From assembly GCA_024233305.1 (NCBI GenBank), contig JACKPV010000022.1:62001-126000 (forward strand): DNA of 64,000 nt. Direction: 5' to 3'. Both the position numbers and the translations under genes were made by a program. The notes beneath the pieces were generated by a model. It made no database searches. It saw only the letters and a list, made by a program, of their open reading frames with translations, and had not been told where the DNA came from. Positions 17,636 to 26,724 of the stretch are shown piece after piece. Source of the stretch: Verrucomicrobiales bacterium. Its GTDB lineage: Bacteria; Verrucomicrobiota; Verrucomicrobiia; Limisphaerales; J093. The first letter of the stretch is position 1. Each line of letters starts with the position of its first letter.

Positions 17636-19567
17636 ATGAGGGCTAACATAAGGGCGAAAAATCAGACTGCAATCGGAATTTCAGTTGAAATGGCAAACGT
17701 GAGCGCCTCGATTGACCCGGCTTCCGACGTTCCCCGGATGGAAGCCGACATCATCTGCGTTGGCTTCGGGCCGGCGGCCGGGGGATTCCTCACGACGTTG
17801 GGGCGCAAGATCTTAAATAGCGACGGCACGCCCCGCTACGAAAGCCCCAGCCAGCCCGGCCTGCCGTTGCAGGTCCTCTGCTACGAGCGCGCTGATGACT
17901 TGAGTTTCGGAGTCTCGGGGGTCGTCACCCGTGCGCGAGGGATTCGGGAGAGCTTCCCGGAGTTGGAGCCCGAGCAGATCCCCATGTGCCATGCGGTCAC
18001 CCGGGAAAAGGTGATTTATCTCATGGACCCGGTGGGAGCCAGCCGCCGATCGACCGCCCTCCGCCTCGCGGACCGGGCCCTCGGGCTGGCCGGTCGGTTC
18101 CTGAGCGCGGAGCACCACGCTCTGGAACTGCCCTGGACGCCCGCGTTCCTGCACAAGCGGCCCGGCTTGGTTATGGCGCTCGGGCAGTTCAACCAATGGG
18201 TTGGATCCCAACTACTTGGAAGCGGAACTGTCCAACTCTGGCCCGGCACGCCCGTGGACCACGCCGTGATCGAGGACGGTTGGGTGAGAGGCGTCCGCCT
18301 CCTGGACCAGGGCGTCGACCCGGAGGGGAAGCCCGCCGAGGGCTTTCTGCCCGGAATGGAGGTTCACGCCGGGCTGACCGTGGTGAGTGACGGCCCTGTC
18401 GGGGCATTGGGCCAGCAACTGGACGCGGCGTTTGGCCGGCCCGAGGGGAATGAGTCCCGGGACTGGGCGGTCGGGATGAAGTTCGTCGTCGACCTGCCCG
18501 CGGACTGTCCGCTCGAACCCGGAACGGTGCTCCACACGTTTGGCTACCCCGAACCGGAGATCTTCGGGTTCTTCTATGTTCACCCCGAGAAGGTTGCGTC
18601 CATCGGTATCTTCGTGCCCTCGTGGTTCGACAGCCCCGTGCGCACCACCTACCGGTACCTCCAGCATTGGATGATGCACCCCTGGCTCTGGCGCTATCTG
18701 AAGGGGGGGCGACTCCGCTCCTGGGGGGCAAAAACCCTGCAGGAATCCGGCCGCCGGGGAGAGCCGCGGCTGGTGGGCAACGGTTACGCCCGGATTGGCG
18801 AGGGATCGGGAAGCACGAACGTCCTCACCGGTTCCGGTGTGGATGAGGCCTGGGTTACCGGCGTCCAATTGGCCGAAGCGGTGGTCGAGCTGCTGGACCA
18901 GAAGAAGCCGTGGACGGCAGAGAACCTCGAGGCAACCTACGTCCGCCGTCGGCGTGAAAGCTGGGTCGAGCACGAGGGCCGCGTTGCCGAGCGATCGCGC
19001 GACGGGTTCCAACGTGGCGTCGTGACCGGTTTGATGGGCATGGCCCTGGCCGGATTGAGCGGCGGGCGCCTGGCGGTTCCGGGTCGAGCCCTGCGCCCTT
19101 ACGAGCGAATCCCCAGCCTGGAAGCGTATTATCGCGGACGAATTTCCGCGGAGGAGGTGCGCCGGGTGCGCGACGAATGCTACGCCCGCGGGGTATCGGC
19201 CCACGCGGCCCTGATGGAACGTGCAGGTTGGCCAGCAATCCCTTACGACGGCCAATTGCTCGTCTCCCATCAGGACGCGCTGCTGCTGGGCGGCAAGGTT
19301 CAGGCAAATCCGGGCTTCAGCGACCACGTGAGCTTCGCCTATCCCAACCTGTGCGCCGCGTGCGGCACGAAGATCTGCGTCGAGGTCTGTTCGGGCCAGG
19401 CGATCACACCGGGGGCGACCGGAGCGACGCCCGAATTCGACCGCGAGAAGTGCATTCACTGCGGCGCCTGTTTGTGGAACTGCACCCGCGCCAACCCCGA
19501 GCACCCGGAGCGGATGAATGTACGGTTCCGCGCCGGCGCCGGCGGATTACACTCGGCGGAGAACTGA
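17636..19567 (+). CDS. ETF:quinone oxidoreductase-like FAD / iron-sulfur protein
   Basis: A 643-residue flavoprotein. The N-terminal FAD motif is DIICVGFGPAAGG (residues ~38-50), followed by a long geranylgeranyl-reductase/ETF-QO-like body (GEGSGSTNVLTGSGVDEAW). The C-terminal ferredoxin-like part has eight cysteines in two groups (CAACGTKICVEVC and CIHCGACLWNC), then GAGGLHSAEN. In ETF-QO the enzyme moves electrons from the electron-transfer flavoprotein to quinone during fatty-acid and amino-acid oxidation. The classical enzyme has four cluster cysteines, so eight hint at two [4Fe-4S] clusters or a variant. ATG 17636 has an AGGG at suitable spacing; ATG 17690 is an alternative. No etfAB lies nearby. 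Confidence 0.82.
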   Translation: MRANIRAKNQTAIGISVEMANVSASIDPASDVPRMEADIICVGFGPAAGGFLTTLGRKILNSDGTPRYESPSQPGLPLQVLCYERADDLSFGVSGVVTRARGIRESFPELEPEQIPMCHAVTREKVIYLMDPVGASRRSTALRLADRALGLAGRFLSAEHHALELPWTPAFLHKRPGLVMALGQFNQWVGSQLLGSGTVQLWPGTPVDHAVIEDGWVRGVRLLDQGVDPEGKPAEGFLPGMEVHAGLTVVSDGPVGALGQQLDAAFGRPEGNESRDWAVGMKFVVDLPADCPLEPGTVLHTFGYPEPEIFGFFYVHPEKVASIGIFVPSWFDSPVRTTYRYLQHWMMHPWLWRYLKGGRLRSWGAKTLQESGRRGEPRLVGNGYARIGEGSGSTNVLTGSGVDEAWVTGVQLAEAVVELLDQKKPWTAENLEATYVRRRRESWVEHEGRVAERSRDGFQRGVVTGLMGMALAGLSGGRLAVPGRALRPYERIPSLEAYYRGRISAEEVRRVRDECYARGVSAHAALMERAGWPAIPYDGQLLVSHQDALLLGGKVQANPGFSDHVSFAYPNLCAACGTKICVEVCSGQAITPGATGATPEFDREKCIHCGACLWNCTRANPEHPERMNVRFRAGAGGLHSAEN

Positions 19568-19608
19568 GCCGCCTGGCTGCGAGGGCGACAAGTTGCCGCC
19601 CGCGGGCT

Positions 19609-20514
19609 TCAGCCGAGGACGGATCGCAGAAACCGTTGGTTGGCAACGTAGCTCTCCTTCATGGCGCCACCCGAAGGCACCGCGCCTTCGATTTGAACCC
19701 ACCCCGAGTATCCGATCTCGTCCAGCGCCTGGCGGACGCGGCGAAAATCCACGACGCCTTCCCCAAGCAGAAAGCCGTTCTCTTTGGCGTGGAATTCGCA
19801 GATCAACCCCTGATTGCCGAGCCAGCGTATCTCCCGGTAGATGTCGTAGCCCATCTTGGACGAGTTCGCGACGTCGTAGTAGACCTTGACCGCGGGCGAC
19901 CCCACGCGGTCGATGATGGCGACGTGTTCCTCGGCGCTGAGCCAGCTTTCGATCCCGAGCGAGACGCCCGCCTTCTCGGCCTTGGGCGCCACCTCCCGCA
20001 GGCGCCGAACCACCTCGTCGGTGCCCGCCGCATCCCCCTTCAAATCGCCGTTGTAGAAGAACGCGAGCAGCACACACCGGCAGCCGAATGCGCGGCACAC
20101 GTCGATGCTGTCCGCGACCCATTCGACCGTCCGCGGGTCGCTCTTGTAAGGGATGTTGTTCAGCTCGCCAATCGCCAACGATCCCACCTGCAAACCGGTC
20201 CGCTCGAGGGCTTCGCGGTAGGTGGCCTGCACTTCTGCGCGGCGCAGGTGCATATCGTTGGCCGCGGTCCCGAGACTGACCTGGACCCCATCCAGGCCGA
20301 TCGCCCGGGCAACGTCAAATGCCTCCGGATTCGCCATCCGGCCGATGGACCAGTCGCAGGCACCGATGCGAAACCGGGGCGAGGTCCCCGCGCCGGCGGC
20401 GTCGGCCCTCAGACCGAGGGGATAGAGCCCGAAAGCCAGCCCAGCGCGTCCCACGCTCCGAAGCCAGGCCCGGCGGGTGGTGGAATGTCCCGGTGCGCCG
20501 AAGGTAGTGATCAT
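19609..20514 (-). CDS. Tat-exported sugar phosphate isomerase/epimerase-like protein
   Basis: 301 residues from ATG 20514. The N terminus carries a twin-arginine signal (TTRRAWLRSVGRAGLAFGL). The rest is an AP-endonuclease-2/xylose-isomerase-like TIM barrel: GACDWSIG near the start, DGVQVSLG, SLAIGELNN, VSLGIESW, VKVYYDVANS, CEFHAKENG and GWVQIEGA. The Glu/Asp/His positions usual for metal binding are present. Such periplasmic proteins in this phylum accompany sugar or cyclitol catabolism; no partner gene is adjacent here. The frame is open upstream of 20514, but the Tat motif supports the internal ATG. The substrate is unknown. Confidence 0.85.
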   Translation of the reverse strand: MITTFGAPGHSTTRRAWLRSVGRAGLAFGLYPLGLRADAAGAGTSPRFRIGACDWSIGRMANPEAFDVARAIGLDGVQVSLGTAANDMHLRRAEVQATYREALERTGLQVGSLAIGELNNIPYKSDPRTVEWVADSIDVCRAFGCRCVLLAFFYNGDLKGDAAGTDEVVRRLREVAPKAEKAGVSLGIESWLSAEEHVAIIDRVGSPAVKVYYDVANSSKMGYDIYREIRWLGNQGLICEFHAKENGFLLGEGVVDFRRVRQALDEIGYSGWVQIEGAVPSGGAMKESYVANQRFLRSVLG

Positions 20515-20823
20515 GCGGGAAGCAAACCCCGGACGCCGGGCGCCAAGCAACCGAAATCTCTTACGTGACCGAATCACGGGCACCGCTCAACCCACCCCGA
20601 CTCCAAGCCGGCTGGGCAAATGGCGCCCGGAGTTCATGCCGCATTCCGCTGGACCCGCCGGAGGTCGAGCTGCCTGCGGCATAAACCCCGCGGTCCAGAA
20701 GACCTGAGCTGCGCATCCAAGTCCACGGGACCGGCCGAACCTCCGGCCCACGCAAGCCCGACGCAAACGACGACCGCTCGCCCGCCACCAGGCAGGGACG
20801 CGTCGCGCCGCCGAGCCCACGGG
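20515..20823. other. Intergenic region between the isomerase-like and glnD-like genes
   Basis: A 309-nt region between two minus-strand genes. I see no gene, RNA or clear promoter in it. Confidence 0.45.
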
Positions 20824-23472
20824 TCACCAGCGTTCGCGCACGATCCGGCGGGCCTCCTCCAGGGACAGTTCCGCGGGGGGAGCGAAGAAGACATCGATGT
20901 AGCCCTGCCCGCGTCCGGCGTGTGCGGACAGGGCGAAGATGTTGCCCCCCAGGTGGCGGAAGATCTTGTAGGTCAGGGCGTAAACCAAGCCGCCCGTGTC
21001 GCGGTCGATCTCGAAGTTGAGACAGTATTGCCCCGGTCTCCACGGCCGCACCGTACTGCGGCCGGCCAGTTCCGAGAGATTCGCCTCGTCCGCTTCGGCG
21101 ATATGGCGGCGTTCACGGATGGCGTTCTCGAGGTCCTTCTGCAACTCCATGCCAAGCGGTGACGATCCGGGCGCCACGTGGAAGAAGTCGAGGGCCAGCC
21201 CGTGGTTCATGGCGGAGAAGAAGTGGGCCTGCGCCAAGTTCACCCGATGGTGCCAAAGCGCGCCGCTGACCGACGCGGCCAGACCGCGGAAATCGCTGGC
21301 GGCCACCCCGATGATCAGGCCTTTGCCGTGACGCAGGACGCTGACCTTGGGCCCCGTGTCCTGCGGTTGCTCGTAAAGCCGGACCAGATGGGCGCCGAAA
21401 CGATTGGCGTAGCGTCGGTAGACCCCGGCGAAAAAATCCTCGCCGAAATCCCGCAATATGGCCAATTGCTCGGGGGAATACCCCGCCGTCTCGATGGCGC
21501 GTCGCAGATCCACTCCTGGCCGGAACTCGCGCATCGTCTTCTCATACAGCTCCCGAATCGTGAACCAGCGGGCCGGGTCGTCCGTCTCGCACTCCCATTC
21601 CGCCCGGTCGGCGCAGGTGAACACAAACAGCGAACGCAACCGGTCCTCGCTCCCGCAGAGGCGCGCAAAATCCTCGACCCGCTGTTTGTCGACCACCCGC
21701 TCGCGCGCGTGCTCGCGAAAGGCGCGGCGGTTGGCAATCAGGAACTCGGTCAGCCGGATGGTCTCGGGATTGAAATCCGCTTCTTCCGCGTAGGGGGCGT
21801 AGTAGGAATCCAGATCGACCTCCGACATGCCGGTCGAAAAGCGCTCGTAAAGTGGCCGCGTCGCGTCCTCGCGCACCTTCCGATCCGCCGGTGTCAGGGG
21901 TAACCGCTTGGTCTTCAGCGCCAGCTTCACGGCCGCCAGGTGGTCGAGGTCGAGGAGCGCCGCTTCGACTTCCGCGCGCACCTCTTCGGCCAGCGCGCCG
22001 GAGCCGCTCGCGGAGGTGCTGCGCGCGAGCATCGCCGCGCCTTCCCGGACGTAACCCTCGAGGATCTGAATCTTCCGTCGCTCGATGGCCCCCCGCAGGC
22101 GTTGCTTTTCTTCCATGACCCGACCATCCAGCGACGACTCGAAGCGCCGGTATCCGGGAAACAGGCAGTCCTCGGCGCCATCGAACTGGGAAAGAAAGGT
22201 GAACGAATCGGCCAGGCTCCCCTCGGTTTCGTGGAAAAGGCTCCCCAATTCGGGCACCAGCGTCAGCCAATCCCCGGCGTTGCGAAAAGTGGCCTGCAGC
22301 TCGCAGGGATCGATCGGCACCCCGTACCGTTGCGCCGCCCACAACAGCAGGAGCGCCGCCCGGCTCTTTTCGCGCGGGGTACGGCACTTGGGCGACGTGG
22401 CATGGTAGAGTCCGCCCACGCCGTAGACGAGGGGGCTGTCCGGCCCGACCTGGCGGCCCTGCTTCAACTCCTGTTGGATGACCGCCCGGGTGAACCGCGC
22501 GACGCGTCGACGGGCATCGAGCAGGCGCGACCGGACATCGTTGTCGAACTCGAATCGCGTGCGTTCGTCGGCTTCGGGGCCCAGCAGTTCGCCGAAGGAC
22601 GTGAAATCCTCGAAGGTCAGCACGTCCTCCGGGTGATTCCCATCCGGAGCCGGGCGGCACGGACAACCGCGCCGGAGGTGGATGAACATGCGAATGCGCA
22701 GCAGGAACTCGTAGGCTTGGAGGGCCCGCGGATCATCGAGCGTCCGGTAGATCTCGACGCCGGGCCGGAACTGCTTGCCGGCCAGCGTCCAGATGCCGGC
22801 CAGAAAAACCCGCAGGCCGTCGTTCTTGATGTCGAACCGGTCCAACCGCTCGCTCTCCCCCGCCGCCTTCTCCCAATGATCCTTCCAGAAGCGGCGCACG
22901 TAGAGGAAATGCTGGAAAGGATCGTACGTGCCCCGAATGCGCTCGCGAAAACGGCGCGCCAGCCCGGTCGGATCGTAGACCGGCTGAAGGTCCACGAAGG
23001 AGTTGAGCTGTTTGTCCGTCAACCCGGCCGCATCGTCGAGATTGAACGGCAGCGGCTCGCACTTGAACCCGCAGGCCTCGAGAAAACGGTCCGAGTGCAG
23101 CAACTGCGCCTGAAGTTGCGCCAGAAAGGGATTCTCCTCGATGTCATCGTCGAACAACAACGCGAAATCCAGATCCGAACACGGAGTCACCTCCGCCCGA
23201 CCAGTGCCGCCCAGGGCCACGAGTGCGAATGGCTTGTCGTAGCCCGAGGTCCGGTGCTGCTCCGTGACCCAGGCCGCGGCCACTTCGCGGTGAATCACCG
23301 ACCGTGCCGTAACGAGCGCCCGGCCGTTCTCCAGTTCAGGCTGCCGGATCAACCGGTCGTTCCCGGCAATCAGACGTTGGAATGCCTCTCGCAGCCCGTG
23401 CTTTGCTATGGCTTGGCGCACCTGCGCTTCCAGTTCGGCGATCATCGTTCGGTTGCCGGACGGTCCGTCCAT
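20824..23472 (-). CDS. glnD: GlnD-like nucleotidyltransferase (PII uridylyltransferase family), HD motif not visible
   Basis: 882 residues, the usual GlnD length. The nucleotidyltransferase signature GGTGRAEVTPCSDLDFALL (about residues 88-106) has both metal-binding aspartates. The C terminus has two ACT-type regulatory domains (VLRHGKGLIIGVAASDF and FEIDRDTGGLVYALTYKIF). In GlnD the first domain uridylylates PII when glutamine is low, a central HD domain removes UMP, and the ACT domains sense glutamine. Here the central part keeps the later helices (RLRSLFVFTCADRAEW), but I cannot find the HD metal motif (LLHDIGKG-like), so deuridylylation may be lost. No glnB/glnK or amtB is adjacent. ATG 23445 is an alternative start. 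Confidence 0.85.
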   Translation of the reverse strand: MDGPSGNRTMIAELEAQVRQAIAKHGLREAFQRLIAGNDRLIRQPELENGRALVTARSVIHREVAAAWVTEQHRTSGYDKPFALVALGGTGRAEVTPCSDLDFALLFDDDIEENPFLAQLQAQLLHSDRFLEACGFKCEPLPFNLDDAAGLTDKQLNSFVDLQPVYDPTGLARRFRERIRGTYDPFQHFLYVRRFWKDHWEKAAGESERLDRFDIKNDGLRVFLAGIWTLAGKQFRPGVEIYRTLDDPRALQAYEFLLRIRMFIHLRRGCPCRPAPDGNHPEDVLTFEDFTSFGELLGPEADERTRFEFDNDVRSRLLDARRRVARFTRAVIQQELKQGRQVGPDSPLVYGVGGLYHATSPKCRTPREKSRAALLLLWAAQRYGVPIDPCELQATFRNAGDWLTLVPELGSLFHETEGSLADSFTFLSQFDGAEDCLFPGYRRFESSLDGRVMEEKQRLRGAIERRKIQILEGYVREGAAMLARSTSASGSGALAEEVRAEVEAALLDLDHLAAVKLALKTKRLPLTPADRKVREDATRPLYERFSTGMSEVDLDSYYAPYAEEADFNPETIRLTEFLIANRRAFREHARERVVDKQRVEDFARLCGSEDRLRSLFVFTCADRAEWECETDDPARWFTIRELYEKTMREFRPGVDLRRAIETAGYSPEQLAILRDFGEDFFAGVYRRYANRFGAHLVRLYEQPQDTGPKVSVLRHGKGLIIGVAASDFRGLAASVSGALWHHRVNLAQAHFFSAMNHGLALDFFHVAPGSSPLGMELQKDLENAIRERRHIAEADEANLSELAGRSTVRPWRPGQYCLNFEIDRDTGGLVYALTYKIFRHLGGNIFALSAHAGRGQGYIDVFFAPPAELSLEEARRIVRERW

Positions 23473-23704
23473 CGGTCGCCGACCCCGCAGCCTACCGCAT
23501 CAGCGCCCGCTTGGGAATCGCGAATCCGGCCGCCGGACGGAGCGCGGCCGCCCCGGAAAGAAGCAACTGCTTCCCCAACCGCGCGGTCGCCGTCCCGCGA
23601 TCGACGGGAACCCGCTGCTGACAAACCCCGGCACAAAGGACGCGCCCCCCGGGGCGACGGGGTGCTTTTCGCGAGCAGTCATCCAGAGTAGGATCGCCCC
23701 GACG

Positions 23705-24571
23705 ATGAACGAGAACCCGCCCTTCCTTGCCTGGCTTGAGCAGTCCGGCGGCGAGCCGATCCCCGTGGCCGCGCACATGGCCCTGGGGCGGATGGCCGGC
23801 AACCAGATGGTGCTGCCCGACGAGCGGGTTTCCCGGCGGCACGCCCTGATCCACTCCCAGGAACAGGGCGAATACTGGCTCGTGGACCTCGGCAGTCGCA
23901 ATGGCACCTACGTCAACGACCGAAGGGTGAATCAGCCGGCCCGCCTCCAGAACGGCGATTTGATCCGTATCGGCCCGTTCCATTTCAAGTTCCGCCAACC
24001 CGCGGACGACGCCACGCGGCGCGAATCCGAGCCAACGACCGCCCACACGCTCGTGGATTTCCGCACGGAACGGTGCTGGCTGCTGGTGGCCGATGTCGAA
24101 GGCTCGACCCGTCTCGGCCAGGACCTTGCCCCCGATGAACTCGCCATGCTCATCGGCCAGTGGTTTCTCCACTGCCAGCAGGTTGTCGACCAGGCCGGGG
24201 GCACGATCAACAAGTACCTGGGCGACGGCTTCCTGGCCTACTGGCCGGCGTCCGAAGACTCCCAACCGGAGATTGCCGGGCTGGTGGAGTCGCTGCGTCG
24301 TTTGCAACAGCGACAGCATCCTCCGTTCCGGTTCGTTCTGCACCTCGGGGAGGTCTTCCTTGGCGGCGGACCTTCGCTGGGCGAGGAAAACCTCTCCGGC
24401 GCCACCGTGAACTTCGCCTTTCGGATGGAAAAACTCGCCGGCAGTTTGAAGGAACGCTGTCTGCTCAGCGAGGCGGCGTGCGAGCGACTGGCCGGGACCC
24501 TCTCGCCACGTCCGGTGGGCCGGCATGCTTTGCCCGGCTTTCAGGGGGATTTTCCGTTCTTCGGACTGTAA
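23705..24571 (+). CDS. FHA domain - class III adenylate/guanylate cyclase fusion
   Basis: 288 residues. An FHA domain (~residues 22-98) shows the phosphothreonine-binding pattern ALGRMAGN, DERVSRRHALI and DLGSRNGTYVND. A class III cyclase homology domain (~120-285) follows, with metal aspartates in VADVEGSTRLG and INKYLGDGFLAYW. No transmembrane segment is seen, so the protein is cytoplasmic and probably recruited or switched by a phosphorylated partner. Whether it makes cAMP or cGMP, or is inactive, cannot be settled by eye. ATG 23705 gives the complete FHA domain; the upstream part of the frame is antisense to the glnD-like gene. It converges on the TPR gene. Confidence 0.85.
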   Translation: MNENPPFLAWLEQSGGEPIPVAAHMALGRMAGNQMVLPDERVSRRHALIHSQEQGEYWLVDLGSRNGTYVNDRRVNQPARLQNGDLIRIGPFHFKFRQPADDATRRESEPTTAHTLVDFRTERCWLLVADVEGSTRLGQDLAPDELAMLIGQWFLHCQQVVDQAGGTINKYLGDGFLAYWPASEDSQPEIAGLVESLRRLQQRQHPPFRFVLHLGEVFLGGGPSLGEENLSGATVNFAFRMEKLAGSLKERCLLSEAACERLAGTLSPRPVGRHALPGFQGDFPFFGL

Positions 24572-24722
24572 CGGGTTGCTTCCCGGCCGGCCTCCCGGCT
24601 GCCACCCTCGGGATTCCCCCCCGGACCCCAGCCGGCGGGGGCGAAGACGGGGAAATCCCAGCCCTTGGGCCGACCGCCGCGAGAACGAGCGACGGCGCGC
24701 GCCGCCGTGGAGGATGCCCGAA

Positions 24723-26567
24723 TCAGGGCGCTGCCCGGGCCTGCACCTCACGGAACCAGGCACGTTGCTTGGGAAAGAGTTCCTCCGGGTCGATCTTCTT
24801 GAGGGCGGCGGCCATTCCCGCGGCGTCATTGCGTACGCTGGCGATTTCCAGCTCCACCATCGCGATGGATGTCTGCGCCCCGAGGGATTCCGCCCCGCTC
24901 AGACCCGCCAGGATCCGGGCCGCCTCGTCGACCCGGCCGGTTTGCGCGAGCGCCGAGGCGTGGTTCAGCCGGATGAGGGCGGAGCGCGGGGTGGCTTCGA
25001 GACAGGCGAAGGTCAGGCGCGCGGCCTCCTCCGGGCGGATCCGATTCACCAACAGCGCGTAGGCGTAATTCAGCTGCCGCACGGGATCGTCGGGCTGGAG
25101 GTCCAGGGCCCGCCGGGCCGCCTTGAACACCAACGCCTCATCCCTCCGCTCGGCGTAGGCGGCCTCGAAGAGGGCCTGCCAATAGCGGAAGGAATCGGCA
25201 AACCGCGTTTCCAGAGGTACGAGCACTTGCCGGGCGATGTCGGGATACCCCATCCGGAGGAGGAGGATCCCAACCTCAATCGACATCTCGGGGGAATTGA
25301 GCCCGGTTCCGACCATTTCCAGGAGCCGTTCTCTCGCCGCCTCGGACACCCCCATCTCATGCCAGGCGCGCCCTTCGATGAACTGGCCGAATCCGCGCAG
25401 CGAACCCCAGGCCCCGGGCAGCGCCTGCAACCGCTCGCCGAGCCGCCGCAATGCCTCCCAGTCCTTCGCCTTGATGAGCAGGTCGCCCAGCAGCGCCCAG
25501 TACGGCAGCGTGAACACCGCTCCTGCGTTGCCCAGGGTGTCTCCGTAACGCTCGAGCAGCGCACGCGCCTCGGCGTCGCTGCCCAGCTGCACCAACGCCT
25601 GCGCCAGCAGGGTCACCTCCATCGGCGTGCCCGGGGGGGAGGCATAGCCCAGCGCCAGCCGCCGTCCCTCCTCCCGCCGGCCTGCCGATTGCAGCATCAA
25701 CCAATACCGCACGTGATCGACGAGCCGGTCGCCCCGGAACGCGACCAAGCGGTCGAGCGTCTCGCGGTAGTGCTCCACGTCCGCACGCTGCAGATAGACC
25801 GCCAGCATCAACCGGTTGGCCAGCAGCCGGTGGTCGAGGTCCTCCGCGGCCGCCCGCAGCGTGGCGAGCGCCGCCTCCCGCTGGCCAACCTCGCCCCAGC
25901 CGAGCTGCCACGCGGCGTGATACAGCCGCAGCTCAGGATCAAGCTCGAGCCGTCCCCCCGCCTTCATCCACCATTCACCGAAACGTTCTGGCTGCCCGCT
26001 GTCGAACAAGGCCTTCGCAAATGGCCCCTGCAGTTCCGCGGGCAACTCGTCCTTCCGGGGTTCCAGCAGCCCGAGCACCTCCGCCGTGTAACCGGCCGTG
26101 TCGTAGGTGCGCGCCACCAGATAGGCGTCGCTGGCATTGGTGGCCGAAAGCTGCAGCAACCACGCCGCGGACCGGGCGGCGTCGCGCTTGAAGCGCTCCT
26201 GAAAAGGGGCGACCCGCAAGTACGCCTGCAGGGCCTCCCGGACCAGGTCAAGGCGACCCAGGTTGTTCTTCGAGGCTCCGAAACGGGCCTGGAGTTCCTG
26301 CTCGAAGTCGCCCGCCTGTTGTTCGCGCTCGGCCGCGCGCCGCAATGACCACGCCTGGGCGAGGTCCAGCAAGCTGATCCGGACGATGGGCCGGAAGCCC
26401 TCGGGCGTCGCGCGCCAGATCTTGGGCAGGGAGATCAGCACCCCGACCAGGACCATCGCGACGGCCAGCAAGGTCAGCCCGAAAAGGGGGTTGAGCACCA
26501 GCGTGCGCAACACCGGCCAGTCGGGCAGACGATCACTGACCCTTTCTCTCCAGCTCAGATTCTGCAC
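24723..26567 (-). CDS. Membrane-anchored TPR-repeat protein
   Basis: 614 residues from GTG 26567. A single N-terminal membrane helix (LRTLVLNPLFGLTLLAVAMVLVGVLI, about residues 17-42) is followed by some 550 residues of helical tetratricopeptide-like repeats. Recurrent pairs such as ALATLRAAAEDLDHRLLANR, ARALLERYGDTLGNAG and ALDLQPDDPVRQLNYAYALL are seen. The likely role is a periplasmic or cytoplasmic-face scaffold; no enzymatic motif is seen. An ATG at 26738 would overlap the divergent protease gene start, so the GTG just before the membrane helix is preferred. It converges on the FHA-cyclase gene. Function unknown. Confidence 0.72.
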   Translation of the reverse strand: MQNLSWRERVSDRLPDWPVLRTLVLNPLFGLTLLAVAMVLVGVLISLPKIWRATPEGFRPIVRISLLDLAQAWSLRRAAEREQQAGDFEQELQARFGASKNNLGRLDLVREALQAYLRVAPFQERFKRDAARSAAWLLQLSATNASDAYLVARTYDTAGYTAEVLGLLEPRKDELPAELQGPFAKALFDSGQPERFGEWWMKAGGRLELDPELRLYHAAWQLGWGEVGQREAALATLRAAAEDLDHRLLANRLMLAVYLQRADVEHYRETLDRLVAFRGDRLVDHVRYWLMLQSAGRREEGRRLALGYASPPGTPMEVTLLAQALVQLGSDAEARALLERYGDTLGNAGAVFTLPYWALLGDLLIKAKDWEALRRLGERLQALPGAWGSLRGFGQFIEGRAWHEMGVSEAARERLLEMVGTGLNSPEMSIEVGILLLRMGYPDIARQVLVPLETRFADSFRYWQALFEAAYAERRDEALVFKAARRALDLQPDDPVRQLNYAYALLVNRIRPEEAARLTFACLEATPRSALIRLNHASALAQTGRVDEAARILAGLSGAESLGAQTSIAMVELEIASVRNDAAGMAAALKKIDPEELFPKQRAWFREVQARAAP

Positions 26568-26724
26568 GCCATTGATTGTGCGACCTGCGGCCCCGGCTGC
26601 AAGGGCGAAGCGCCCGTCCCTCCGGACCTTACCGTTCTGTAATCCTCCGGAAAGCCCTCCGTCAGGATGCGGGTGTCTCTTCTCCCGGACAGTGACAACG
26701 GAAACACAAACGAAAGAAAAGACC

